Shown: positions 1 through 8,093, counted from the first letter of the stretch. The stretch: 42,605 bases of DNA from Anaerolineae bacterium (GCA_020849765.1 JADLAY010000012.1:1-42605); one strand, 5' to 3'. Notes: generated from the sequence alone by a model not told the origin. A program made the numbers and translations.

Positions 1-1
1 C

Positions 2-103
2 ACCCGTCTGTCCTCGTTCTACGATCTCGCGCCGCTCATGCAGCGTCAATGCGGCTGGCATCTCCCAACCTGCTTTCTACAACCCTATGTCGCCTCTCTC
101 TAG
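2..103 (+). CDS. C-terminal fragment of an unidentified protein (partial)
   Basis: The frame is open from the window edge for 33 codons and closes at TAG 101-103. The peptide ends in PYVASL and shows no recognisable domain. It could be the tail of a phage-like gene upstream of the next genes, but the other two frames are also open over most of this stretch, so support is weak. Confidence 0.25.
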   Translation, partial: TRLSSFYDLAPLMQRQCGWHLPTCFLQPYVASL

Positions 104-184
104 TATATCCCTATGTCGCATGACACACGGCGCGTCCCTACAACGTCACCCGCATTTGCACAGTGTACCGTGAACCCATCCGAA

Positions 185-212
185 CCGAGCACCGAGTACC
201 GAGCACTGAGCA
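185..212 (+). repeat. Heptad tandem repeat, CYGAGYA family
   Basis: Four contiguous 7-mers (CCGAGCA, CCGAGTA, CCGAGCA, CTGAGCA) precede the first phage-like gene. On the other strand this is the GTRCTCR family seen at 1228, 8381 and 39228. Confidence 0.85.
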
Positions 213-263
213 CCTCTTTGTACCCAGTACCCTCACCAAGACCCCCATTTCCCGGAGTAACCC

Positions 264-794
264 ATGTCCTGGACAACGCCGAAGACGTGGCTCGCGGGCA
301 GCCCGCTGCTCGCCGCCGATTTGAACACACACCTGCGCGATAACCTGAACGCGCTCAAAGCACCGCCGACCGCCAACCAGCAGGTCAACGAGGCGTCGGA
401 TTACAGCACGACGTCGGGCAGCTTCGTCGATGTCGATACGACCGACCTCGCGCTGACGATCACAACCACCGGCGGCGACGTCATGATCGGTTTTGCCGGG
501 GCGCTCAAGGCGCCGAGCAACAACGGCGCCAATCTCGACGTGCTGCTCGACGGCGTGCGCATCGGCGGCGACGACGGCATCACCAGCGTCACCAATGACT
601 ACGACGGCACCTATACCGAGCGGGTCAACAATGCCTCGTTCGTTTATCTCAAGCGCTCACTCGGCGCCGGTTCGCACACGTTCAAGCTTCAGTGGAAGAG
701 CGTCTCCGGCAACACCGTCACCATGCCCGCCGGGGCAGGCAGCGTCGGCGGTAACGATCTGCACCCGCAGTTCTGGGTGCGGGAGGTGTCCTGA
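264..794 (+). CDS. Phage tail/virion-associated structural protein
   Basis: The 176-residue protein begins MSWTTPKTWLAGSPLL and continues into a LNTHLRDNLNALK segment. This N-terminal signature is common in prophage tail-fibre-like proteins. The rest is rich in Gly, Thr, Asn and Asp, as expected for a beta-structured virion protein, with no catalytic motif. A CGGAG sits 6 nt before the ATG and supports the start. The stop TGA shares bases with the ATG of the next gene, so the two are translationally coupled. The role is inferred from the N-terminal signature and the neighbours. Confidence 0.6.
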   Translation: MSWTTPKTWLAGSPLLAADLNTHLRDNLNALKAPPTANQQVNEASDYSTTSGSFVDVDTTDLALTITTTGGDVMIGFAGALKAPSNNGANLDVLLDGVRIGGDDGITSVTNDYDGTYTERVNNASFVYLKRSLGAGSHTFKLQWKSVSGNTVTMPAGAGSVGGNDLHPQFWVREVS

Positions 795-1207
795 TGATCG
801 ATGTCACCCTGTCGCGGGCGGGCATCCGCGAGATCGAAGAGGTCGAAGCCTCGCTCAAAACCGCCCTCGGCGGGACGTATCTCGGCATGAGCCTGCGTCG
901 TCAGGAAGCCGTCATCCATCTGATCGAGAGCGCGAGCGACGCCGATCAACTGCTGGCGGCGACGACCTACGCGACCGCGCTCGCGGCCATCGATCCGGGA
1001 CAGCCGCCGCCCTCGCAGCGACGGGCGCTCAAGCGCAGCCTGGCGCAGCAAGCGCTCGAGCTGGCGGATTTCACCGGCCTCAAGCAGCGGGCGGGCGCGG
1101 CGAACTCGGTCGTCGCCTTGCGCGCGGAGGTCGAAACGCTGGCGCGCCTCGTCTGGCAGATGGCGGCGGCGGGCGGCCTGACGGAACAGGACGATCCGGC
1201 GGAATAG
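794..1207 (+). CDS. Hypothetical protein of the phage-like cluster
   Basis: A 137-residue, mostly helical, Ala- and Glu-rich protein with no signal peptide or membrane segment. The ATG overlaps the upstream TGA (TGATG) and GGAGG lies 7 nt before it. I do not recognise a family. Its position directly behind a tail-fibre-like gene suggests a tail accessory or chaperone-type protein, but nothing in the sequence proves this. Confidence 0.6.
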   Translation: MIDVTLSRAGIREIEEVEASLKTALGGTYLGMSLRRQEAVIHLIESASDADQLLAATTYATALAAIDPGQPPPSQRRALKRSLAQQALELADFTGLKQRAGAANSVVALRAEVETLARLVWQMAAAGGLTEQDDPAE

Positions 1208-1227
1208 GGGACGGGGGGCGGGGGCGG

Positions 1228-1302
1228 GTACTGGGTACCGAGTTCTAAGTTCTGGGTTCAGGGTTCAGAAAATGGTGCTCAGTGCTCGGTACTCGGTGCT
1301 CA
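1228..1302 (+). repeat. Heptad tandem repeat, GTRCTCR / GTTCWRR family
   Basis: Six contiguous heptads (1228-1269), five extra bases, then four more heptads (1275-1302) such as GTGCTCA and GTACTCG. The 7-bp register holds while two to three positions of each unit vary. It begins 20 nt after the preceding stop codon. Confidence 0.85.
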
Positions 1303-1560
1303 GTTGGGATCGGTCCGAGGTGCATGTTCACAGTGCGGGAATGGTCGGTTCAGCGTTTGCTGGATCGTCGCGGGAGAAACACGATGTAGGGACGTCTCGT
1401 GAGGCGTCCGATACGCCCATCAATCAACTCGCGCGGACGCACCATGACGCGTCCCGACCAATCACATGCGTTGTCCGGCAGCCCGCTTCCAGCGGGCTTT
1501 GCAAGGTCAGACGGTGGCTTCGAGCCACCGGCGAAGGGCGCACAGATCCTGACGCACGCT

Positions 1561-1634
1561 GTAGGGACGCCCCACGGGGCGTCCGAGACACACATGATCC
1601 ACAACGCCGCGGACGCGCAATTGCGCGTCCCTAC
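1561..1634. repeat. GTAGGGACGC palindromic element
   Basis: The terminal 10-bp inverted repeats GTAGGGACGC and GCGTCCCTAC close a 74-bp unit. Inside are two further palindromes, at 1565-1584 and a perfect 20-bp one at 1611-1630. Related units occur at 1386-1455, 8204-8253, 23345-23399, 32206-32269, 35480-35535 and 39314-39620. Confidence 0.8.
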
Positions 1635-1693
1635 GAACAATCCCAAAAGGCCGAAAGCTGACCGCCGACAGCCTAAAGCCCTCTCCCCATTTG

Positions 1694-1721
1694 CCAACCG
1701 CCAATAGCCAATACCCAACCG
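1694..1721 (+). repeat. Heptad tandem repeat, CCAANNN family
   Basis: Four exact heptads (CCAACCG, CCAATAG, CCAATAC, CCAACCG). A related, more degenerate block lies at 1651-1678. The array ends just before the AAAAGGAG ribosome binding site of the next gene. Confidence 0.85.
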
Positions 1722-1740
1722 CCCAAAAGGAGCGACACCC

Positions 1741-2139
1741 ATGGAACTCACACAAGACACGACGGCGCGCGCCCGACTGACCGTCACGATTGCCAACGGC
1801 GCGGCGGTCAGCGGCGATATCTACGCCAGCAGCCCGGACGCCCGTGCGCGCGGCTTTCGCCTGCTGATGCTCAACCTGCCTTCGGCATGGACGGCGGCCG
1901 ACATCGGCTTCGAGTACTCGCTCGACGGCTCGACCTGGCGGCCGTGCTACGACAAGACCGGCACGCGCATCAAGATCACGGGCGTGGCGACGGCGGAAGC
2001 GCGCGGACAGATCGCACCCGCGGAGATCGCCGCCTTCGGCATGCTGCCGCATCTGCGCCTCGCCTCGCTCGACACGAGCACAGGCGCCAACGCCAACCAG
2101 GGCGCCGCGCGCACGATCGTCGTCTGCACCGGCGGGTAA
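1741..2139 (+). CDS. Hypothetical protein of the phage-like cluster
   Basis: A 132-residue protein with alternating polar and hydrophobic residues typical of beta sandwiches, no signal peptide and no membrane segment. AAAAGGAG lies 9 nt before the ATG. The stop is 4 nt before the next ATG, so it forms a pair with the downstream gene. I do not recognise a family. Location suggests a structural or decoration protein of a tail module. Confidence 0.6.
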   Translation: MELTQDTTARARLTVTIANGAAVSGDIYASSPDARARGFRLLMLNLPSAWTAADIGFEYSLDGSTWRPCYDKTGTRIKITGVATAEARGQIAPAEIAAFGMLPHLRLASLDTSTGANANQGAARTIVVCTGG

Positions 2140-2143
2140 TGCC

Positions 2144-3025
2144 ATGAGCAGCTATATCGGTCTGCAACTGGCGATCCCGCACCTGGACAGCCTGAACGTC
2201 ACGCGCTTTACCCAGGCGGTCACGAGCAGCAATGCCAATTACGACTTCGACTCGTGGTCGGGCGATAACCCGGTCGATTGGAACGTCGTCGGCGAAGCGG
2301 CGCCGGATTACGTCGTTTCGCAGGTGGCACCGGACGGCAGCCCTGGGGTCGGCGCTGCGCTCATGCATCGCGCCGGGGGCAACGCGCTCAGCATCCAGCA
2401 GGCAATGGTCAACGGCGCGTGGTACGAGTTCGAGGCCATCCGCACCTACGTCAATAACCTCGGCTCGTTCTTCGAGATCGGCTCCGTGCAGTACTACGAC
2501 GACAACCACGCCAAGCGTCTGCGCCGCTCGGATACGACCGTCGCCCGCTACTACGTCTACAACGGCCCTGGCGACATCGCGCTCGACCGGCTCAAGGTCG
2601 ACCGGCTGGCGCTCAACGCCGAGTCCATCGTCTCGGCCAATGGCACCTTCGACTTCCATTTCAGCCTGCCCACCTCGCCGCTGCCGGGGCACTGCGCTCG
2701 ACTCTGGTATCGCGCGCAGGGCGATCAGAATTACTGGGAGATGCGCGTCGAGCGCAATCCGGCCGGGACAGCCTGGAATGTCCGCGTCGACAGCGTGTCC
2801 GGCGCGGTCGCCACCAACCGGCTCGGGGTCGTCGTCACGAGCACCATCAACGCCATGCGCATCATCGCCGTCGGTGACAATCATCTGTGCTTCACGTCGG
2901 AGGATGGCGGCGGCACCTGGACCCAGCGCGGGAGCACGGTCAACAACAGCACCCACCGGCTGCAGATGGGCGTCCGCGCGCTCTACAGCCAGGATACGAC
3001 GCCGATCCGACTCAAAGCGAATTAG
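2144..3025 (+). CDS. Hypothetical virion-like structural protein
   Basis: A 293-residue protein rich in aromatic and beta-prone segments, with many Asn, Asp and Gly turns (for example DFDSWSGDNPVDWNVV near residue 32). This composition fits carbohydrate-binding or tail-fibre jelly-roll proteins, where a segment of this kind often precedes a carbohydrate-binding module, but no catalytic motif is visible. The stop codon TAG (3023-3025) lies inside the first unit of the heptad repeat 3022-3056. Confidence 0.6.
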   Translation: MSSYIGLQLAIPHLDSLNVTRFTQAVTSSNANYDFDSWSGDNPVDWNVVGEAAPDYVVSQVAPDGSPGVGAALMHRAGGNALSIQQAMVNGAWYEFEAIRTYVNNLGSFFEIGSVQYYDDNHAKRLRRSDTTVARYYVYNGPGDIALDRLKVDRLALNAESIVSANGTFDFHFSLPTSPLPGHCARLWYRAQGDQNYWEMRVERNPAGTAWNVRVDSVSGAVATNRLGVVVTSTINAMRIIAVGDNHLCFTSEDGGGTWTQRGSTVNNSTHRLQMGVRALYSQDTTPIRLKAN

Positions 3026-3056
3026 CTCTTAGCCGATAGCTGTTAGCCATTAGCCG
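3022..3056 (+). repeat. Heptad tandem repeat, TTAGCNN family
   Basis: Five contiguous 7-mers (TTAGCTC, TTAGCCG, ATAGCTG, TTAGCCA, TTAGCCG). The first unit contains the stop codon of the upstream gene. Confidence 0.85.
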
Positions 3057-3130
3057 GAAGCGATTCGGTGATTGGATCCTACTGGCGCGTTTGCCGCTCT
3101 CTTGAAAGCCGAGTACCAGAGCACCGTCCA

Positions 3131-3193
3131 GCTAACCGCTAATTCGCTAACCTGCTAATGCGCTAACCACCAACTGCCAAAGGCCAACCGCCC
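3131..3193 (+). repeat. Octad (GCTAANNN) then heptad (CCAANNN) repeats ending at a start codon
   Basis: One 7-mer and four 8-mers of the GCTAANNN type (3131-3169) run into the heptads CCAACTG, CCAAAGG, CCAACCG (3170-3190) and CCC. The next base is the ATG at 3194. The only Shine-Dalgarno-like sequence, AAAGG at 3179-3183, is part of a repeat unit. Confidence 0.8.
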
Positions 3194-3430
3194 ATGTACA
3201 CGATTGAAGTGCTCACCTATTGGGTCGATGACGGCAACCACATCACCGACATCGTTCGCCGCTATGCCGCCACCGGCATCACCTGGACGGACATCACGGG
3301 CCAGCCGGACGCCAACCTGATCCCCGATCCGAATGTGGTCGTCTGGCATGGCCTGGTCGACGAGGCAACGCTGACAGCGCTCGAAGCCGACGCCGAAGTC
3401 ATCGTGCTCAACAGCGAGGAGGTCGCTTAA
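3194..3430 (+). CDS. Small hypothetical protein of the phage-like cluster
   Basis: A 78-residue acidic protein beginning MYTIEVLTYWV. I recognise no family. Its TAA overlaps the ATG of the next gene by one base, so the two form a coupled pair. The start directly follows a repeat array whose AAAGG, 10 nt upstream, is the only candidate ribosome binding site. Confidence 0.55.
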   Translation: MYTIEVLTYWVDDGNHITDIVRRYAATGITWTDITGQPDANLIPDPNVVVWHGLVDEATLTALEADAEVIVLNSEEVA

Positions 3431-3642
3431 TGCCGCCTGTGCTCAAGAATCCGAACGAGAAAGCCAGTGCCCAGGAGCGCGTCAAGCTCGTCCAATGGCT
3501 GACGGCGCGCGGCGTCACCGGCCTGGATCGCGCTGCGCTCGTCCGTGCGGAGGACAACCGCCGCGACACGATCGCCCGCCTGATCGCCTGGGCACACGGG
3601 CGCCCGAAAGCGCGAGAGCAAATTAGCGAATTAGCAGATTAG
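3430..3642 (+). CDS. Small hypothetical protein with repeat-derived C-terminus
   Basis: A 70-residue, basic, helix-rich protein. GAGGAGG lies 8 nt before the ATG. The last residues (QISELAD) and the TAG stop are encoded by a GCTAATTC-type octad array read on the other strand, so the current 3' end may have been formed by repeat invasion. No family recognised; probably co-translated with the preceding gene. Confidence 0.5.
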   Translation: MPPVLKNPNEKASAQERVKLVQWLTARGVTGLDRAALVRAEDNRRDTIARLIAWAHGRPKAREQISELAD

Positions 3643-3717
3643 CATTTGGCCGCTGGCTGTCAGGTCGACTCAAACCTCGGAGACGATTGTCGACCGCCAA
3701 AGGACGCTAGCCCACAG

Positions 3718-3766
3718 CTGATCGCCGACCGCCAAAAGCCAATACCCAACCGCCAATAGCCGAATA
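3718..3766 (+). repeat. Heptad tandem repeat, CCRANNN family
   Basis: Seven contiguous heptads (CTGATCG, CCGACCG, CCAAAAG, CCAATAC, CCAACCG, CCAATAG, CCGAATA) fill most of the space between the 70-residue gene and the small membrane protein gene. Confidence 0.85.
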
Positions 3767-3781
3767 TTTCCCGGAGCCCCC

Positions 3782-4120
3782 ATGGACAAATCGACCCGTA
3801 CCCCGATCCTCGATCCCTTGCTGCTGGCGCTGCGTTCGCGCCGCGTCATCATCGCCCTGATCAGCGTGGCCGTCGCGCTGCTGGTGGCCTACGTGCCGGA
3901 GCTGGCCAGCGTCCAGGACGCGCTGATTGTGCTCGTCGGCACGCTGGCACTGGCCCTGATCGGTGGCCTCAGCTGGGAGGACGCCGCCAACGCCAGCCGC
4001 CAACGCGCCGAGCAGCCCGCCGGTCAGCCGGAGGACGCCCTGCGCGACCTGATCCGCGGCATTCTTGAAGAGCTTGGCCTGCTGCCGCCCGGCAGCAACA
4101 ACCCGACGCCGGACGCATAG
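3782..4120 (+). CDS. Small membrane protein, possibly holin-like
   Basis: A 112-residue protein. Two hydrophobic segments (about residues 20-39 and 44-62) are followed by a charged, Gln-rich linker and a short acidic helix. Size, topology and position as the last gene of a phage-like cluster, before a terminator, are compatible with a holin or tail-associated membrane protein. No family signature was recognised, so this is inference from topology. CGGAG lies 6 nt before the ATG, the same spacing as in the first gene of the cluster. Confidence 0.55.
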   Translation: MDKSTRTPILDPLLLALRSRRVIIALISVAVALLVAYVPELASVQDALIVLVGTLALALIGGLSWEDAANASRQRAEQPAGQPEDALRDLIRGILEELGLLPPGSNNPTPDA

Positions 4121-4149
4121 AAGAACCCGCCATCATCCCGCCGGCGCCC

Positions 4150-4183
4150 ACACGCCAGACCTGTCAACGGTCTGGCGTGTTTT
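4150..4183 (+). terminator. Rho-independent terminator
   Basis: A perfect 12-bp stem (ACACGCCAGACC with its complement) with a 7-nt loop, followed by TTTT, closes the phage-like cluster. Confidence 0.9.
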
Positions 4184-4233
4184 GCGTTGGCTGAATTTAC
4201 ACGTCTCACACACCCCGGACTGATGGACGCCGC

Positions 4234-4239
4234 TATAAT
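4234..4239 (+). promoter_or_regulatory. Possible -10 box (TATAAT) of the TIR gene
   Basis: A consensus TATAAT lies 75 nt before the chosen ATG at 4314. No good -35 box is visible 16-18 bp upstream, so the promoter is tentative. Confidence 0.4.
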
Positions 4240-4313
4240 GATCAAGAGGGCGTTTACTCTGGTTGATGCGCCACCTCTCAAGTAATTCGCTTCTTTCCAC
4301 AAGTGAGTGTTCT

Positions 4314-6110
4314 ATGTCTCCGGCTTTCATAAGCTATTCCCGCAAGAACTCCCGTCAGGCAGAATTCCTTTTTCGGGCGCTGACTGAGATTGGCGCTCAA
4401 CCGTTCCTCGACCGTGATGGCATCGCCCTGGGAGAAGGCTGGATGGAGCGCATCGGCGCGGCAATCTCCGAGTGTGAGTTCTTCGTGCTGCTCGTCACCA
4501 ACGACTCGCTCGACTCGAAGAACGTGCGCGAGGAATTCGGTTTCGCTCATGTGCTCAAGAAGACGATCATCCCCATCATGTTGGAAGTCGTCGATCCAGG
4601 CAAGCTGGGTCGCCTGTTTCCGATCACCGCCTTGCAGCAGGTCGAGCTTTATGAGTGGGATCTCGACCGCGACGATCCCAAGTGGGTGGCGGCGTTCCAG
4701 CTTCTACAGAGACTGCTCCAGCAGCCAGCCGGGCGAACCATGAAGCCCGACCCCCTTCAGGGATTCAAGCAGCGCGGCATCACCCAGATCTACGCCAGCC
4801 GCAAGGATGCGGAGCAAGACATCGCGGCGGATCTGGTGCGCGACGATGTGACGCGCATCAACATAATCGGCATCTCGCTCAACGACTTCACCGATGGGCA
4901 AAACGGCATCCTGCACGATGCCTGGCGCAAAGTGCGCAGTTACATCAAAGGCGACTCGCGCCCGCTGGAGATCCGCATTCTTCTGACGCATCCCGAAAGC
5001 CTGGGCAGCCACCTGCGCGCCAGAGCCGAAGAGCGGGAACAACCCGGCCCACTCGACCAAAGCCGCCTGAAACGTCATGTGCTGGAGACCGTGACCGAGA
5101 TCAAATATCTGCGCGAGGAAGCGGAGAAGCTCGCCGTCAGTAATCACCGGCGGCCGCGTGTGACACTGGAATGCAAGCTCTACTTCGGCGCGCCGATTCT
5201 GTTCCTGTGCCAGACCGATACCGTCAGCTACGTGCAGCAGTACTATTATTGGCGCGGACGTCAGGATAACCCCGGGGCGCCCATCCTGAAGTGCGTCAAA
5301 GCGGCGAATCCGGGCATCGACCATGGGATGCACACCGAACTGGAAGCTCACTTCGATTGGATCTGGAACAACGACATCGCCTCGATCACGGCGGAGGCGT
5401 GGCTCGACGCGCACGTCGTCGGCATCGAGTCCGGCGCGTACTCGACCGGCATGGTCAATTTCTTCAACAACTTCGATAGCCAGGTCGATGTCTACACCGA
5501 CCAGAATCAAGCGCGCAGCCGCATCCAGTACCTGATGGAGAACGCGGAGACGCGCCTGTGGATCATGGGCATTTCGCTGCATTCGTTTTTCAATCAGCAG
5601 CCGAGCAACGACCTGCTGTTGACGATCAATGCGCTGGCCGAACGCGGCAAGGCGGACATCCGCATCCTGATGATCGACCCGGAATCGGAACAGGCGCGCT
5701 ACCGCTCGTATCGCGAGTCGCTGTTTCGACTCGACGAGGACATCGGTCTTGACGAGTTCGCCAAGTCGCATTACGAGGCCCAGCGCCTGTTTCAGGACAC
5801 CCGCACGACCATAGAGACGATCAAGCGGCTGTCGAACAAGTACGCCAAAGTCAACGGCAAGCTCTACTCATCTGCGCCCGCCTGCTTCATCCTGATGGTC
5901 GATGACTCCGTGATCGTCGAGCAGTACATCTACGGCATCAACGGCATTCGCGGCGTCGTGCCGAGAATCCTGGGCCGTCAGATGCCGGTCATGGAGTACC
6001 GGCGCGTGCCGCCGGAGATCTTCCGCTTTGACCCTGAGCGCGCGGCCTACATATTGCTCGAAGACCACTTCGAGTTCGTCTGGGATCACTACAGCCGCGA
6101 TTTGCCCTGA
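4314..6110 (+). CDS. TIR-domain protein with duplicated C-terminal domain
   Basis: A 598-residue protein. Residues 1-135 are a TIR domain: FISYSRKNS at the start, FLDRDGIALGEGW, and the catalytic-type glutamate E74 in NVREEFGFAH, as in NADase TIR domains. Residues about 148-375 and 380-598 are two copies of one domain. Paired landmarks are NIIGISLNDF with WIMGISLHSF, IRILLTHPES with IRILMIDPES, and LYFGAPILFL with LYSSAPACFI. The fold resembles the DUF5919/PLD-like sensor domains attached to other regulators, but no HKD nuclease motif is present. The start at 4314 is chosen because the TIR fold begins there; upstream in-frame starts (4263, 4266) lack a ribosome binding site. A hypothesis is NAD-consuming immunity or stress signalling with the repeats as sensor. 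Soluble, apparently monocistronic. Confidence 0.8.
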   Translation: MSPAFISYSRKNSRQAEFLFRALTEIGAQPFLDRDGIALGEGWMERIGAAISECEFFVLLVTNDSLDSKNVREEFGFAHVLKKTIIPIMLEVVDPGKLGRLFPITALQQVELYEWDLDRDDPKWVAAFQLLQRLLQQPAGRTMKPDPLQGFKQRGITQIYASRKDAEQDIAADLVRDDVTRINIIGISLNDFTDGQNGILHDAWRKVRSYIKGDSRPLEIRILLTHPESLGSHLRARAEEREQPGPLDQSRLKRHVLETVTEIKYLREEAEKLAVSNHRRPRVTLECKLYFGAPILFLCQTDTVSYVQQYYYWRGRQDNPGAPILKCVKAANPGIDHGMHTELEAHFDWIWNNDIASITAEAWLDAHVVGIESGAYSTGMVNFFNNFDSQVDVYTDQNQARSRIQYLMENAETRLWIMGISLHSFFNQQPSNDLLLTINALAERGKADIRILMIDPESEQARYRSYRESLFRLDEDIGLDEFAKSHYEAQRLFQDTRTTIETIKRLSNKYAKVNGKLYSSAPACFILMVDDSVIVEQYIYGINGIRGVVPRILGRQMPVMEYRRVPPEIFRFDPERAAYILLEDHFEFVWDHYSRDLP

Positions 6111-6137
6111 CCGGGCATCCGCCAGCTCTGCTGGACG

Positions 6138-6177
6138 AAAAAAGAGGGGACACAGATGACCTGTGCCCCCTCTTTTT
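6138..6177. terminator. Bidirectional terminator
   Basis: An A-run, an imperfect stem (GAGGGG.CACAG against CTGTGCCCCCTC) and a T-run lie between the convergent TIR and J-domain genes and can act on both strands. Confidence 0.85.
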
Positions 6178-6187
6178 GCTGCTTGAG

Positions 6188-7120
6188 CTATTCGCCCAAC
6201 TGCTTGCGAATGGCGTCGAAGGCGGCGTTGATCTCCGCCATCTTGCTCGTGAATTCCTGCTTCTGCGCCGGGTGCAAGTCCGGGTGATACTGGCGCGCCT
6301 TGCGCCGGTAGGCCTGCTTGACCTCGTCGAGCGTCGCGCCGACGTTGACGCCGAGCAGCGCATAATGCGCCGCATCCGTCACCGTGTAGCGCTGGCGCTT
6401 GCCGCCCGTGCCGCTGCCGGCATACGTGTGCTGCTGGGTGCTCTCGTTGTAGAAGCGCGAGTTATCGCCGTAGTGGCGCTCGAACTCTTCCCACGGGTCC
6501 CAACCGGTGTCCTCGAACTCGTCCGGTTCCGGCGGGCGTTTCTTGTTGCCGCCCATCGAGAAATTGCGCCACGAGTACTTCTGATCGCGCATGTCGTCGA
6601 GCGGCGTGCGCTTCTTCCAGAACGGCATGTCGCCGAAACCCGCGGTCGCGTACATGCCGGTGATGTACTTGGACGAACAATCGACCACGTGCGTCTTCAG
6701 GTCGCAGATGCTGACCGGCGGCCCATACTCGAACAGGCGCGGCGCGTTGCCCCATTTCCAGTCGATGTGCAGCGGGCGGATCTCGACGCTGCGCCGGTCG
6801 CAGACGTAGGTGTAGATGCGCCCGTCGGCCAGGCTGTGCAGGGCCGAAACCCAGTATTCGACATGCGCCTCGGTCTTGTCCGGCGGCAGAATGCGCGCAT
6901 CGATCAGAAACAGCGTGTGCAGCCGCATCGCTGTGTTGAACTCGTATTTCTCGCGAATCTCCGGCAGACGCAGTGCCCGGTTGATCACGTAGACGGCGAT
7001 CTTCTTGCCATTCTTGAGTTCGATGTGCATGTCGGCATCGTGACCGGCGGGGACGTAGGCACGCATCCCGCTGTCTTCAGCCGTATGGGACATCAGGTGA
7101 TCAAGAACAAACTGCTTCAT
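6188..7120 (-). CDS. Protein with C-terminal DnaJ (J) domain
   Basis: A protein of 310 residues from the chosen start. The last 60 residues form a J domain: YALLGVNVGATLDEVKQAYR, then the Hsp70-stimulating HPD motif in QYHPDLHP, then a final helix. The first 240 residues are an unrecognised domain with ELKNGKKIAVYVINRA near the start (a possible degenerate nuclease-like strand), a Cys/Asp-rich middle and an acidic linker. Classical DnaJ carries its J domain at the N-terminus, so this is an atypical J protein, probably targeting DnaK to a special client. GGAG precedes the ATG at 7120 by 12 nt; ATG 7138 and GTG 7159 are alternatives. It converges with the TIR gene across a shared terminator. 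Confidence 0.75.
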   Translation of the reverse strand: MKQFVLDHLMSHTAEDSGMRAYVPAGHDADMHIELKNGKKIAVYVINRALRLPEIREKYEFNTAMRLHTLFLIDARILPPDKTEAHVEYWVSALHSLADGRIYTYVCDRRSVEIRPLHIDWKWGNAPRLFEYGPPVSICDLKTHVVDCSSKYITGMYATAGFGDMPFWKKRTPLDDMRDQKYSWRNFSMGGNKKRPPEPDEFEDTGWDPWEEFERHYGDNSRFYNESTQQHTYAGSGTGGKRQRYTVTDAAHYALLGVNVGATLDEVKQAYRRKARQYHPDLHPAQKQEFTSKMAEINAAFDAIRKQLGE

Positions 7121-7580
7121 GCGTGAATGACGCTCCATCCTTCTGCGGCGTCGGAACACCGCGTACTTCGATTGTAAGCATAAACCTGCGCGGATTGTGT
7201 TCGAAAATTGTACGGTAAAGGCTGCACGCGCTCGATCTGGATCGGGATCTTGCGGCGTGTCTGGTCGTGGTGGGCAGGATCGCCTTGAATGCTCCCTGGT
7301 CAGTCCGGCTCAGCACCCGGCAGTTGCCCACCGTCGCGACGACCCGTGAGGATGCCTCACGTATATGAAGGGGCTGTAGGGTTCACAAGCGCCTTCTCAT
7401 GCTCGATTGTAGCGTGGTCGTGTGTGCCGCTCAAACCGCTTTTAACCCTCTCCTCTGACCCCCAAATTATACCACAAATGACCCTCGCAACGGGTAAAAC
7501 CCGTGTTAGATTCCGTCTGCAACCTGACCTCACCCGCCTGCGTAATAGATCATGAAGCACACGCACGTAAGGGGAGCGCG
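7121..7580. other. Intergenic region, no gene recognised
   Basis: About 460 bp between the divergent J-domain gene and the gene at 7581. It has no convincing coding frame and no heptad array. An AT-richer patch near 7440-7480 may hold promoter elements, but no confident -35/-10 pair was found. Confidence 0.5.
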
Positions 7581-8093
7581 ATGAAGGGCCTGAACGAGCT
7601 TGAAATGCAGGATCTGCACTGGATGCAGCCGAGCATGTGGCGGCGCGAATACGAGCTGCGCACCGGCAACGGCGAACTGATCGGCAAGATGAACCGGCGC
7701 GGCTTCTGGCGCGAGGTCGCCGAGGTCGAGGCGGTCGGCAATCGCTGGACGTTCCGGCGTTTGGGTTTCTTCAACCGCCGCATCGAGATCCAGTCGGTCG
7801 GCACCGGCGAATCGCCCGCCCAGTTCGATTATCGCTTCGTCGGCGGCAAGCTGATTTTCCCCGACGGGCGCGAACTGGTCTGGCGCTCGAGCAACTTCTG
7901 GAGCACGCGCTGGGCCTGGTCGTTGCCGGATGGCACGCCGATCGTCGGCTTCAAAATCGGCGGCGCGTTTAAGATCAACTCCGAGATCAGCCTCGACCCG
8001 GAACTGGCCGATCAGAAGGGGCTACCGCTGTTGATCTTCCTGGGCTGGTATCTTTACCTGCTGCACCGCGACGACTCGGCGGCAGCGGCTTAG
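7581..8093 (+). CDS. Hypothetical beta-rich protein (tubby/LURP-like barrel?)
   Basis: A 170-residue protein with alternating short strands: REYELRTGNGELIGKM, WTFRRLGFFNRRIEIQ, FDYRFVGGKLIFPDGRELVWR. This organisation recalls tubby-C-terminal/LURP-one-type barrels that wrap a hydrophobic core. The C-terminus has a hydrophobic segment (LPLLIFLGWYLYLL) that may be a membrane anchor or part of the core helix. AAGGGGAG lies just before the ATG at 7581. Function unknown; the fold suggestion is inference from strand pattern only. Confidence 0.65.
   Translation: MKGLNELEMQDLHWMQPSMWRREYELRTGNGELIGKMNRRGFWREVAEVEAVGNRWTFRRLGFFNRRIEIQSVGTGESPAQFDYRFVGGKLIFPDGRELVWRSSNFWSTRWAWSLPDGTPIVGFKIGGAFKINSEISLDPELADQKGLPLLIFLGWYLYLLHRDDSAAAA

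Larger units (their letters stand above)
1208..1740. other. 533-bp intergenic region made mostly of repeats
   Basis: There is no credible gene. It holds the heptad blocks 1228-1302, 1651-1678 and 1694-1721, two GTAGGGACG-type palindromic elements (1386-1455 and 1561-1634) and two hairpins with 8-bp arms and 3-nt loops (1480-1498 and 1512-1530). Such filler is unusual between genes that look phage-derived, since phage genes are normally tightly packed. Confidence 0.8.

Noticed and set aside
264..4120. Intact prophage
   Set aside because: No integrase, terminase, portal, capsid or lysis enzyme is present, and chromosomal repeats separate the genes.
4314..6110. Thoeris (ThsA/ThsB) system
   Set aside because: No SIR2, SLOG or macro-domain partner lies beside any of the four TIR genes.
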